Source: Megasphaera sp.
GTDB lineage: Bacteria; Bacillota; Negativicutes; Veillonellales; Megasphaeraceae
Length of the DNA stretch: 45,798 nt
Reading direction: 5' to 3'
Assembly (NCBI GenBank): GCA_022641375.1
Contig: JALCDF010000007.1
Coordinates: forward strand, 1-45,798
The notes under the pieces are model-generated. The model did no database searches. It had not been told where the DNA came from and was given only the letters and a program-made list of their open reading frames with translations. Shown here piece by piece: positions 14,681 through 22,468 of the stretch; position 1 is the stretch's first letter; each line of letters opens with the position of its first letter. Both the position numbers and the translations under genes were made by a program.

Positions 14681-15226
14681 ATGATCGATGTTAATATGGA
14701 TTTTATAGTGGGTGTCCTGATTTACGGCGCGGCGTTCGCCTTGTTGTATATTTGTACGTGGCGGCATAATCAGTTCGATGCCGGGAAAAGCATTACGCGG
14801 AAACAGTTTTATTACCGGTTAGGCTATATCATCGTCATCGCAGCCATTTATGTGAGTCTGTTGTTCCTGCAGAGTTCGCAGGAACAGGGACGGGCGATAT
14901 TCAGTATCTTGCAGGGGAACAGCAGCGATATCCGTCATATTTGTGAATATGCCCTGGATTTCCTCATCTTGTCTTCCTGGGCCCAGCGGTACAATTTGTG
15001 TTTCAAGGAAAAGGGCTGGGTCGTGCCCATCCTCTTGGCATGGTGCTTCTTTGATTTGACAGCGGAATCGTTATTTTCTTCTGCCGCGGCAGTGAAAATC
15101 GTCGTCTTTGCCATCGTTTCCATTGTGGCCATCATCCTGCCGAAAGATCCCGAACCGGAACCGGTGGAGGAAAAACCTGTACCGCAGGCCGGTACTAAAA
15201 AGAAGAACAAGAAAAAAGGGAAATAA
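14681..15226 (+). CDS. Unknown multi-pass membrane protein with Lys-rich tail
   Basis: I do not recognise a family for this 181-residue protein. It has hydrophobic segments at about residues 8-26, 46-63, a weaker one around 85-98, 110-124 and 130-150. The C-terminus is Glu/Pro rich, then strongly basic (GTKKKNKKKGK), as in proteins whose tails touch RNA or phospholipid. ATG 14681 lies eight bases after AAGGA; ATG 14675 is too close to it. It stands alone between two terminators, so it is a single-gene unit. Confidence 0.75.
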   Translation: MIDVNMDFIVGVLIYGAAFALLYICTWRHNQFDAGKSITRKQFYYRLGYIIVIAAIYVSLLFLQSSQEQGRAIFSILQGNSSDIRHICEYALDFLILSSWAQRYNLCFKEKGWVVPILLAWCFFDLTAESLFSSAAAVKIVVFAIVSIVAIILPKDPEPEPVEEKPVPQAGTKKKNKKKGK

Positions 15227-15254
15227 TCCTTCTAATTCATTATATACAGTATAA

Positions 15255-15292
15255 TAAAAACCGGTTTCTCCGCAGAGGGAAACCGGTTTTAT
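15255..15292. terminator. Bidirectional intrinsic terminator
   Basis: AAAACCGGTTTC and GAAACCGGTTTT form a perfect 12-bp stem between the convergent membrane-protein gene and lysP. Confidence 0.92.
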
Positions 15293-15307
15293 TTGTATAT
15301 CTGTTTC

Positions 15308-16771
15308 TTATTTGGACATGTCCTGATCCCGGGACAGATTGACGTCTTGCAGCGGGATGAGATGATTATGATGTTTCAGACGATGCCAGAAGAACACGAG
15401 CAGGAATACCGGGATGCCGATGTAGGCAACGCTGGCACCATACCAGTCGACTTGCGCACCCGTGAAGGCCGAGTAGTTCTGACCGGCCGTGACGATGATA
15501 CACATGATCAGGGCCAGGATTGGGCCGAAGGGGAAGAGCGTGGCCCGGTAGGGCAGGTCTTTGAGGTCTTTGCCCTGGGCGATATAGGCCCGGCGGAAGC
15601 GGTAATGGCAGATGGCGATGCCGATCCAGGTGATGAATCCGGCCATGCCGCTGATGTTGACGAGCCAGGAATAGGCTTTGCCTTCGCCGATGAGCGATGT
15701 CAGGAATGCAGCCAGTCCGAAGACGACGGTTGCAAAGAGGGCATACGACGGTACGCCGCGTTTATTCAGTTTGAGGAAGCATTTCGGTGCCTGTCCCGTC
15801 TGGGCCATGGCATAGAGCATACGCGTCGATACGTACAAGCCGGAGTTGCCGGCGGACAGAACGGCGGTCAGGATGACGGCGTTCATGAGAGAGGCTGCGG
15901 CAGCCAGGCCGAACCGCTGGAAGACCAGCGTAAAGGGACTGATAGAAATATTTTCGATGTTCGTATTCAGCAGGTTCGGATCCGTATATGGGATGAGGAA
16001 GCCGATGACGATGAAGGAGCCTAAATAGAACAGGAGAATACGCCAGAAAATGGAGTGCACGGCCCGGGGGACGTTCTTTTCCGGGTCTTCACTTTCGCCG
16101 GCGGCGATACCAATCATTTCTGTCCCCTGGAAGGAGAAGCCGGCGACCATGAAGATGCCCAGCATGGCGGTGAAGCCGCCGACGAAGGGTGCATCATCGA
16201 GCGTCCAGTTCGTGAATCCCGGTGACGGCGTGGGGCCGAATCCCAGGATGAGGCAGGTACCGGCAAACAGGAAAATCAGGACGGTCAGCACTTTGATGCC
16301 GGCAAAGATAAATTCCGATTCACCGTAGGAGCGGGTGGATAAATAGTTGAGGACGAATAAGATGGCCAGGAATATGGCGCTCCAAACCGCTGCCGGTATG
16401 TCGGGGAACCAGTATTTCATGATTAGCGCACCGGCGACGAGTTCCGCTGCCAGGGTGATGGCCCAGTTGAACCAATAGTTCCAGCCCAGCGCAAATCCCA
16501 GGGATTTGTCGACATAGCGGTTGGCGTAGGTTTCGAATGAACCGCTGACGGGCAGATATGCCGCCATTTCACCAAGGCTGGTCATCAGGAAATAGACCAT
16601 GATGCCGATGAGCGCATAGGCAACGAGGGCACCGCCCGGTCCGGCTGTGCTGACGGTTTCCCCGCCGGCTACGAATAATCCCGTACCGATGGCCCCGCCG
16701 ATGGCGATCATATTCATATGGCGGGCCTTCAGGCTGCGGCGCAAGCCTTGCTGCTGTGTTTCTTCTTGCAT
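15308..16771 (-). CDS. lysP: Lysine-specific APC permease, LysP type
   Basis: This 487-residue amino-acid permease with about 12 membrane segments matches E. coli LysP closely from memory. Shared segments include LKARHMNMIAIGGAIGTGLFVA, the glycine-rich first helix that binds the substrate backbone, then FALGWNYWFNW, GFSFQGTEMIGIAAGESEDPEKN, SISPFTLVFQ and TAVLSAGNSGLY. It should import lysine with protons across the inner membrane. In Negativicutes lysine also feeds the cadaverine that decorates peptidoglycan and anchors SLH proteins; that link to the SLH genes at 35674-37902 is an inference. The tail is hydrophilic. Confidence 0.9.
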   Translation of the reverse strand: MQEETQQQGLRRSLKARHMNMIAIGGAIGTGLFVAGGETVSTAGPGGALVAYALIGIMVYFLMTSLGEMAAYLPVSGSFETYANRYVDKSLGFALGWNYWFNWAITLAAELVAGALIMKYWFPDIPAAVWSAIFLAILFVLNYLSTRSYGESEFIFAGIKVLTVLIFLFAGTCLILGFGPTPSPGFTNWTLDDAPFVGGFTAMLGIFMVAGFSFQGTEMIGIAAGESEDPEKNVPRAVHSIFWRILLFYLGSFIVIGFLIPYTDPNLLNTNIENISISPFTLVFQRFGLAAAASLMNAVILTAVLSAGNSGLYVSTRMLYAMAQTGQAPKCFLKLNKRGVPSYALFATVVFGLAAFLTSLIGEGKAYSWLVNISGMAGFITWIGIAICHYRFRRAYIAQGKDLKDLPYRATLFPFGPILALIMCIIVTAGQNYSAFTGAQVDWYGASVAYIGIPVFLLVFFWHRLKHHNHLIPLQDVNLSRDQDMSK

Positions 16772-16828
16772 GGAATCACTACCTTTTGTATTGTGTATCA
16801 GTATAAGAACATAATAATGTACTTACCC

Positions 16829-16857
16829 ATTATATAGGAATATACTTCGTATGACAA
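16829..16857 (-). promoter_or_regulatory. Promoter of lysP
   Basis: On the minus strand TTGTCA (16857-16852) and TATAAT (16834-16829) are 17 bp apart. The leader of about 50 bases is too short for a lysine riboswitch, and none is seen. Confidence 0.8.
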
Positions 16858-16962
16858 ATATATATTTTACATTTTCCATACTATGTGGATTCCGTATCTC
16901 TGTCTATCTTTCATATACATTCTAGCGTATAATAAGCATATGTTAAAAATGAGGTGATCTTT

Positions 16963-17397
16963 ATGTCTATAGCAGCATATATAATCTTTTGCCTGTTGGT
17001 GGCATTCTTTGCCAGTCATCGGGGCCGCAGCCCTATCCTGTGGGGTATCATAGCATTAGTGATCAGTCCGGTGGTAGCGGCCATCGTCCTGGCCATCATG
17101 AAGGACCTGACCAGCGAGCAGCGTATCGAAAAGGCCGGTCTGGATACGGACCGGCTCCGCGAACGGGTCGCCGTATCGGAACAGGAAATCCACCACCGGA
17201 TGGACCATATGGAACAGCGTCTGGACCGTGTAGACGGCGGCCAGGCGGCACGGGTGGAAGGCGAATGGAAGGAAGTTCTGCCGGAGAAACAGGAACCGCT
17301 GTCGGAAGAAACAGAACCGGTGTATTGCAGCCAGTGCGGTGAAGTCATTCCCGATGGCGCAGCGTTTTGCCCGCATTGCGGTGCCAGACAGCACTAG
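16963..17397 (+). CDS. Small membrane protein with C-terminal zinc ribbon
   Basis: This 144-residue protein has two hydrophobic segments in its first 45 residues, a charged helical region likely to form a coiled coil (residues about 48-90), and a C-terminal zinc ribbon (CSQCGEVIPDGAAFCPHCGARQH). The four cysteines in two CxxC pairs are complete. ATG 16963 follows GAGGTG at six bases; GTG 16954 is inside that site. A TATAAT lies at 16928-16933 with a weak -35. It is followed at 11 bp by the next gene and is probably co-transcribed with it. The function is unknown. Confidence 0.78.
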   Translation: MSIAAYIIFCLLVAFFASHRGRSPILWGIIALVISPVVAAIVLAIMKDLTSEQRIEKAGLDTDRLRERVAVSEQEIHHRMDHMEQRLDRVDGGQAARVEGEWKEVLPEKQEPLSEETEPVYCSQCGEVIPDGAAFCPHCGARQH

Positions 17398-17408
17398 GAG
17401 GAGAAAGC

Positions 17409-17969
17409 ATGAATTGGCTTACGAAACTTCATCAGTATTACGGTCCCTGCCGGCTTACCCTGTCCGGTGATGTCGCATTAATGCCGGCGCGCCAGCATTT
17501 GCGATATGAACTGACGGGTTCGCAGCGGCAGGCCGTTGAAGATTGGATCGCGGCGTTACGGCGCCGGTATCCTTTTTTTAGTATAGAAATCAATGACGGC
17601 ATCAGCGAGGCGGAAATTCGCTTTTTCACCTATCAGAGCAATTGTGCCGAACGGCATATCCTCAGCGTCTTTTGTCAGGCCCTCCGGGAGCTGGCAACGA
17701 TTTTTCATGGCGACAGGACGGTGTCCGTCATCATGAATTTCAGCGGCATCGTCTATGACGGCGCGACAGCGACGCATTTCCGTATCCTGAACAAAGAGGA
17801 TGCAGTGCAGTATACCATCACCAGGATGGAACAGCGTTCCCTGTACGAACGGGTCAGCCATTCGGCGTATTTGCGGATGATTCTGACGGCAGTACTCATC
17901 GTGCTGCTGGCCGTATATATAGGTGACAATGTCAGCAGTGTGACGGAGCCGGTGGGAAGGCTGGTATAA
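17409..17969 (+). CDS. Unknown protein with C-terminal membrane anchor
   Basis: This 186-residue protein has no family I recognise. Residues 1-155 look like a mixed alpha/beta cytoplasmic domain. A single membrane segment (ILTAVLIVLLAVYIG) lies at about 158-172, so it would be tail-anchored with the bulk in the cytoplasm. GGAGGAG before ATG 17409 fixes the start. It lies between the zinc-ribbon gene and chorismate mutase with gaps of only 11 bp each. Confidence 0.75.
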   Translation: MNWLTKLHQYYGPCRLTLSGDVALMPARQHLRYELTGSQRQAVEDWIAALRRRYPFFSIEINDGISEAEIRFFTYQSNCAERHILSVFCQALRELATIFHGDRTVSVIMNFSGIVYDGATATHFRILNKEDAVQYTITRMEQRSLYERVSHSAYLRMILTAVLIVLLAVYIGDNVSSVTEPVGRLV

Positions 17970-17980
17970 GGAGGCATATG

Positions 17981-18250
17981 ATGGATTTAAAACAGAGCCG
18001 GCAGGAAATCGACCGGTTGGACCGGGAACTGACGGACCTGCTGGAACAGCGGATGAAAGTGGTGACCCAGGTCGCAGCGTATAAAAAGGAGCATCATATG
18101 GAAATATATGATCCCCGCCGCGAACAGGTCGTCCTGGATAAGATAGCCAATCTGGCAGCGGATAAAGAACTGGCACCGTATTTGAAGAACATTTACCGGT
18201 GCATCATGGATGAAAGCAAACGATACGAACGGGAATATATGGAACGGTGA
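17981..18250 (+). CDS. aroQ: Chorismate mutase, AroQ class
   Basis: This 89-residue all-helical monofunctional enzyme would convert chorismate to prephenate for Phe/Tyr synthesis. The pattern LKQSRQEIDRLDRELTDLLEQRMKVVTQVAAYKKEHHMEIYDPRREQ contains the AroQ active-site residues: the first-helix Arg, the Arg/Lys of the RMKVV..VAAYK helix, and the DPRRE turn. AAGGAGG is six bases before ATG 17981; ATG 17978 is too close. The recD2 gene begins directly after its stop. Confidence 0.9.
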   Translation: MDLKQSRQEIDRLDRELTDLLEQRMKVVTQVAAYKKEHHMEIYDPRREQVVLDKIANLAADKELAPYLKNIYRCIMDESKRYEREYMER

Positions 18251-18251
18251 T

Positions 18252-20417
18252 ATGATGGAAGCGATGGAACAAATACAGGGCGTGGCCGAACGAGTGTTGT
18301 TCGACGCGCCCGATTCAAATTATACGGTATTCCGCCTGCGCCTGGAAGCGGATGATACCCTGCAGACCGTGACCGGGTACGGGGTCAAGCCGCTCATTGG
18401 CGACCGGCTGGAAGTACAGGGTCACTGGGTCCTGCACAAGCGCTACGGCCGGCAGTTTGCCGCGTCGTTGTGGAAGCGCATCCTGCCGGATACGGCAGAC
18501 AGCATCGAACGATTCCTGGCTTCCGGTGCGGTCAGTGGTATCGGGCCGGCGATGGCTCATCGCATCGTTGCGATGTTCGGGAACGATGCGATCGATATCA
18601 TGGAAAAGGAACCGCAGCGCCTGCTGGAAGTAGAAGGCATCGGACCGAAGAAACTGATCCTGATCACGGAATCCTTTTATGAAGAAAAACAGGTCAACGA
18701 ACTGTCCCTGGATTTGGAACATCACGGCGTCGCTGGGCGGTATGCGTCCCGGCTGATACAGAAATACGGCGATGATACGGCCTATGTACTGAAGGAAGAA
18801 CCGTACCGCCTGATCACCGAGATAGACGGCATCGGTTTCAAGACAGCCGATCAGATTGCGCTGGCTTATGGGATGGATCCGCAATCGCCGCAGCGGCTGG
18901 CGGCTGGCATGGCCTATGTCCTGCGGGATATGACTGGCAACGGCCACGTCTGCATCCCCGATACGGAACTGGTGCGGCGGTCGGCCCTGATTTTGCGGGC
19001 CGATGGGCTCCTGCTGCGGGATATCCTGGAACAGACCGTGACGGCAGGACAGCTCTGCACCAGTGATTATGGCGGCGTGACCTATGTCTATACGCCGGAA
19101 GCCTATGAAGAGGAAGACTATATCGCTGGACGGATTCGCGATATGGCGCAGATGAAGCCGCTGAAGATGCATAGCCACGTGTCGCTGTTCCTCGACCGCT
19201 GGCAGGATTCATGCCAGTTCGAGCTGGCGGAAAAGCAGCGCCAGGCCGTCGAACAATCATTGCAGACGGGCATGCTGGTCATTACCGGCGGTCCCGGCAC
19301 CGGCAAGACGACGGTTGTCCAGACCATTATCCGCCTGGCTGAACAGGAAGGGCTGCGGATCATGCTTTGTGCGCCGACGGGCCGGGCAGCCAAGCGATTG
19401 GAAGAAACGACGCAGCGCAAGGCCAAGACGATTCACCGCCTGCTCATTCCCGAAGGATTCGCCGGGCCGATGCAGGTCTTTACCTATAATGAAACCAAAC
19501 TGCTGCCGGCGGATCTGGTCATCGTGGATGAAGTATCCATGCTGGATATGGAAATGCTCTATCATCTGTTGGAAGCGCTGCCGCCTAAGTGCCGCTGCAT
19601 CCTCGTCGGTGACGCGGATCAGTTGCCATCTGTCGGGGCCGGTGCGGTCCTGCACGATATCATTTGGTCTGATGTGGTTCCCGTCGTTCGCCTGGATACG
19701 ATTTTCCGCCAGAAAGAAGGGGGTCGCATCGTGACCAATGCCCATCTCATCAACCGGGGCATGCTGCCGGTCGTGAATGCCGATACGGAGTTCCGGTTCA
19801 TCGAAATGACCGATGAAGAAGAAGGGTCGCACAAGATCAGCCAGCTGTACGCCAGCGAAATGGCGGAAACGAAGGATGATTTTGCCGTACAGGTCCTCTC
19901 GCCGATGTATCGCAATCCCTGCGGTGTCGATAATCTGAATGCCCTTATCCAGCAGGACAGCAATGCGCCGTCGCCGCAGAAGAAAGAATACAAGAGCGGC
20001 AAGAACCTGTTCCGTACAGGCGATAAGGTTCTGCAAAAACAAAATGATTATGATAAAGGCGTCTTTAACGGCGACATCGGCCAGATATTCGCCATTAACG
20101 ATGATATGATTTATGTCCGCTATCCGGATCAGGACGTGTCTTATGAAGGACAGGAAATAGACGAAATCACCCTGGCCTATGCCATTACGGTCCATAAGAG
20201 CCAGGGCGGTGAATACCATACGATTATCATGGCCGTTGCCGAAAGCCATGCCATCATGCTGCAGCGGAACTTGTTCTATACGGCAGTGACGCGGGCGAAG
20301 CGCAAAGTCATCCTGGTCGGTACGAAGGGGGCCCTGCAGCGGGCCGTGCAGAACAGCCGCACGAGCCACCGGTTCACCTTGCTGAGCCAGCGGCTGCAGG
20401 GAGAAGAATTATGCTGA
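18252..20417 (+). CDS. recD2: RecD2-type SF1B DNA helicase
   Basis: This ATP-dependent 5'-3' helicase of about 721 residues is of the RecD2 class that acts without RecBC. The N-terminal part carries tandem helix-hairpin-helix motifs (AVSGIGPAMAHRI, EVEGIGPKKL, EIDGIGFKTADQIA). The helicase core shows Walker A GGPGTGKTTV, motif Ia APTGRAAKRLEE, Walker B VIVDEVSMLD, motif III LVGDADQLPSVGAGAVL, and the C-terminal TVHKSQGGEY and FYTAVTRAKRKV. The frame opens upstream at 18210 inside aroQ; ATG 18252 or 18255 after the aroQ stop is the likely start. comF overlaps its end by seven bases. Confidence 0.92.
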   Translation: MMEAMEQIQGVAERVLFDAPDSNYTVFRLRLEADDTLQTVTGYGVKPLIGDRLEVQGHWVLHKRYGRQFAASLWKRILPDTADSIERFLASGAVSGIGPAMAHRIVAMFGNDAIDIMEKEPQRLLEVEGIGPKKLILITESFYEEKQVNELSLDLEHHGVAGRYASRLIQKYGDDTAYVLKEEPYRLITEIDGIGFKTADQIALAYGMDPQSPQRLAAGMAYVLRDMTGNGHVCIPDTELVRRSALILRADGLLLRDILEQTVTAGQLCTSDYGGVTYVYTPEAYEEEDYIAGRIRDMAQMKPLKMHSHVSLFLDRWQDSCQFELAEKQRQAVEQSLQTGMLVITGGPGTGKTTVVQTIIRLAEQEGLRIMLCAPTGRAAKRLEETTQRKAKTIHRLLIPEGFAGPMQVFTYNETKLLPADLVIVDEVSMLDMEMLYHLLEALPPKCRCILVGDADQLPSVGAGAVLHDIIWSDVVPVVRLDTIFRQKEGGRIVTNAHLINRGMLPVVNADTEFRFIEMTDEEEGSHKISQLYASEMAETKDDFAVQVLSPMYRNPCGVDNLNALIQQDSNAPSPQKKEYKSGKNLFRTGDKVLQKQNDYDKGVFNGDIGQIFAINDDMIYVRYPDQDVSYEGQEIDEITLAYAITVHKSQGGEYHTIIMAVAESHAIMLQRNLFYTAVTRAKRKVILVGTKGALQRAVQNSRTSHRFTLLSQRLQGEELC

Positions 20418-21052
20418 AATGGCTGACGGAGCTGATATATCCGCCGCGTTGTCCTGGCTGCGGCGCAGCGGTAGAACAGCACGGCCAATGGTGCCCGCAG
20501 TGCCTGGCCGCTGTCTGGCATCCCCGCCGGATCAACCGGACCCGGGCAGTGCCGCATATCGATGGCTGTTATTGTCTGGCCGATTATCGCGGGACCATGC
20601 GGAACATCCTCCATCGCATCAAATATGATAAGGCACTGCGGTATGCCGCGTCCTGCCGCTATGTATTGGACCGGTTTCCCTGGCCGGAACGGCTGGCCCA
20701 CATCGATTACGTGGTTCCCGTGCCGTTGTCGCCGGAGAAACAGGCACAGCGGGGATTCAATCAGGCAGAGCTGATTTTCCGGCCCTGGGCGGAGCAGCAC
20801 TGGCTCTGGTACGATGCCCTCCAGCGCGTCCGGCCCACGACAGCCCAATGGCAGCTGCGCCGGCAGGACCGGGCAGAGAATGTCAACGATGTCATGGAAC
20901 TGCGGCCGGCCGGTTCCGTAGCGGGCCGGCAGATCCTGCTGGTCGATGACATCTATACGACGGGGGCGACGATGGAAGCCTGCGCCAGGGTATTGAAACG
21001 CAAAAAGGCCGCCGGCGTGACAGGTCTTGTCATCGCCAGCGGCGCTATATGA
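20411..21052 (+). CDS. comF: ComF-family phosphoribosyltransferase-like protein
   Basis: This 213-residue protein has an N-terminal four-cysteine zinc module (CPGCGAAV...WCPQC) and a C-terminal phosphoribosyltransferase domain. The PRPP-binding loop is ILLVDDIYTTGATMEA, and the family stretch VPVPLSPEKQAQRGFNQAELI is present. ComF proteins take part in DNA uptake and chromosomal recombination of incoming DNA in competent bacteria. Its overlap with recD2 suggests joint action on DNA. This is an inference: other competence genes are not in the window. Confidence 0.9.
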   Translation: MLKWLTELIYPPRCPGCGAAVEQHGQWCPQCLAAVWHPRRINRTRAVPHIDGCYCLADYRGTMRNILHRIKYDKALRYAASCRYVLDRFPWPERLAHIDYVVPVPLSPEKQAQRGFNQAELIFRPWAEQHWLWYDALQRVRPTTAQWQLRRQDRAENVNDVMELRPAGSVAGRQILLVDDIYTTGATMEACARVLKRKKAAGVTGLVIASGAI

Positions 21053-21053
21053 T

Positions 21054-21656
21054 TTATCCTAATACTTCTATAAATGCCTTTACGATTTCCGGGTCGAACA
21101 ACAGCCCGGACGCACTGAATAATTCCCGTATCGCCTGCTGCTTCGTCTTGGCCCAGAATTCCGTCGACGGATTGATGATCGTATCATAATAGTCGGCGAC
21201 AGCGATGATGCGGGCTCCGAAGGGGATATTGGCACCCCGCAGATGTTTGGGGAATCCCGATCCATCCCACCGTTCATGATGATAGCGGATGTAGGGGATG
21301 ATATCCTGACAGCAGGGGATGTTTTCCAGCATATTGCCGCCTGCTGCGGCATGGCGTTTATACTGCGCTTTTTCCGGGCGGTTCAGATAGGGCATCTTGC
21401 CCAGCAGCGTATTGGAAACGAACAACAAGCCGATATCATGGAGCAGGGCTGCGTATTTTATCTGTTCTATTTCGCTTTTCGGTAACGCCAGCTTGGCGGC
21501 GATACTGACGCTGTAATTAGCAACCTGGACGGAATGCATATACAGGCGTTGATTTTTTAGTTGTATGAATTTCAATAATTCCGCCGTAATCGTGTCCAGA
21601 GAACCCATTTCCTCCATACCGATACCGGCGGCTTGATTGAGCGATACCATATACAT
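21054..21656 (-). CDS. HD-GYP-type phosphohydrolase
   Basis: This 200-residue single-domain protein belongs to the HD-GYP group, which hydrolyses cyclic di-GMP or related dinucleotides. Visible metal ligands are His41 (MHSVQVANYS), His73-Asp74 (LLHDIGLL), His102 (YKRHAAAGG), His126-His127 (RYHHERWDGSGFP) and Asp155 (AVADYYD). The GYP loop reads GFP, a common conservative change. There is no fused receiver or GGDEF domain, so input must come from elsewhere. It is convergent with comF, one base apart, with no clear terminator between. Confidence 0.88.
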   Translation of the reverse strand: MYMVSLNQAAGIGMEEMGSLDTITAELLKFIQLKNQRLYMHSVQVANYSVSIAAKLALPKSEIEQIKYAALLHDIGLLFVSNTLLGKMPYLNRPEKAQYKRHAAAGGNMLENIPCCQDIIPYIRYHHERWDGSGFPKHLRGANIPFGARIIAVADYYDTIINPSTEFWAKTKQQAIRELFSASGLLFDPEIVKAFIEVLG

Positions 21657-21687
21657 AGATAAACCCTTTCACAAACAGAACAGATAA

Positions 21688-22188
21688 TCATTTAGAGCGG
21701 CGGCGGGAACGTCGTGTTTTTTGAGGATGACGCAGGATATGAAGCATTTCGGTACTGGTCTTTTTGATCTGGGCACCGGTGCTTTTCATACGCCGTACGG
21801 TCGTAATCTTCGATTTCCGCTTGGGCCGCATATCACGGATGGATCCAAAATCGCCGCGGCGGACACTGGTAGCTTTGATGCGGTCCGAATGCAGGCTGAT
21901 CTTAAACGCACTCATGATACGATTGGACTGAATGTTGATATTAAAACTATAAATATCAACGGCTGTGTAGGCAAGACGTGGATAATAATGGATGATAATA
22001 TGGGCATTGCGAGACATGGCAACACACGTCAATTCGTCATCGATATGGCAAAAGCTGATATTTTCTGCTGTAGAGCCCGTCATTTCAAGCGTTCGCTCTA
22101 CCAAAGGCTGCAAATCTTCTGCTTTTTTGAAAATCGTTTTGCAGTTGTAAAAATCTATCAGTACATGTTTTCCTAATGTAGTATTCAT
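21688..22188 (-). CDS. SpeD (AdoMet decarboxylase)-like protein lacking the catalytic residues
   Basis: Residues 4-85 of this 166-residue protein follow the bacterial SpeD fold (LGKHVLIDFYNC..., and AHIIIHYYPRLAYTAVDIYSF against the family's [22 protein letters not shown]). The serine that self-cleaves to the pyruvoyl group is replaced by Ala62 and the preceding Glu by Asn61. The proton-donor Cys is replaced by Phe82; the active-site His is kept (His67). The protein therefore should not self-process or decarboxylate. The last ~65 residues form a strongly basic tail (MRPKRKSKITTVRRMKS..., ending RRSRRRSK) not found in SpeD, suggesting nucleic-acid or membrane binding. It has its own promoter (22247-22219) and GGGTGGG before the ATG. 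Confidence 0.7.
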   Translation of the reverse strand: MNTTLGKHVLIDFYNCKTIFKKAEDLQPLVERTLEMTGSTAENISFCHIDDELTCVAMSRNAHIIIHYYPRLAYTAVDIYSFNINIQSNRIMSAFKISLHSDRIKATSVRRGDFGSIRDMRPKRKSKITTVRRMKSTGAQIKKTSTEMLHILRHPQKTRRSRRRSK

Positions 22189-22218
22189 TGTTTCCCACCC
22201 GTTGTTTTGTTACAGTTT

Positions 22219-22247
22219 ATTATATAATTTTTTCCCTTTCTTGTAAA
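22219..22247 (-). promoter_or_regulatory. Promoter of the SpeD-like gene
   Basis: On the minus strand TTTACA (22247-22242) and TATAAT (22224-22219) have a 17-bp spacer. Confidence 0.75.
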
Positions 22248-22390
22248 TGTACATTTCAAAATGCAGATAATCCAGTGTGAACTATATGGAATCGGCCGTT
22301 CTTGTAAAACACCGATTGTATGCGGATTTCTCCATTTAATGACATAAATTATCTTTTTTTTGGCACCTGCATATGATATATACGTATATC

Positions 22391-22419
22391 TGTACATATG
22401 TTTGTGCCCATGCTATACT
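22391..22419 (+). promoter_or_regulatory. uvrB promoter overlapped by a LexA/SOS-like box
   Basis: TGTACA (22391-22396) and TATACT (22414-22419) are 17 bp apart. TGTACATATGTTTG at 22391-22404 matches the Gram-positive SOS box CGAACRNRYGTTYG at 12 of 14 positions and covers the -35. uvrB is LexA-controlled in B. subtilis, so repression by LexA here is plausible. A 12-bp palindrome (ATATACGTATAT) lies just upstream at 22378-22389. Confidence 0.65.
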
Positions 22420-22468
22420 ATAGTAATCAATAATAGTTATTTTTTACTTGCACGTAGTGAGGCGTTTT

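Noticed and set aside
16772-16830. Lysine riboswitch before lysP
   Set aside because: The leader predicted from the promoter is only about 50 bases, far shorter than the L-box.
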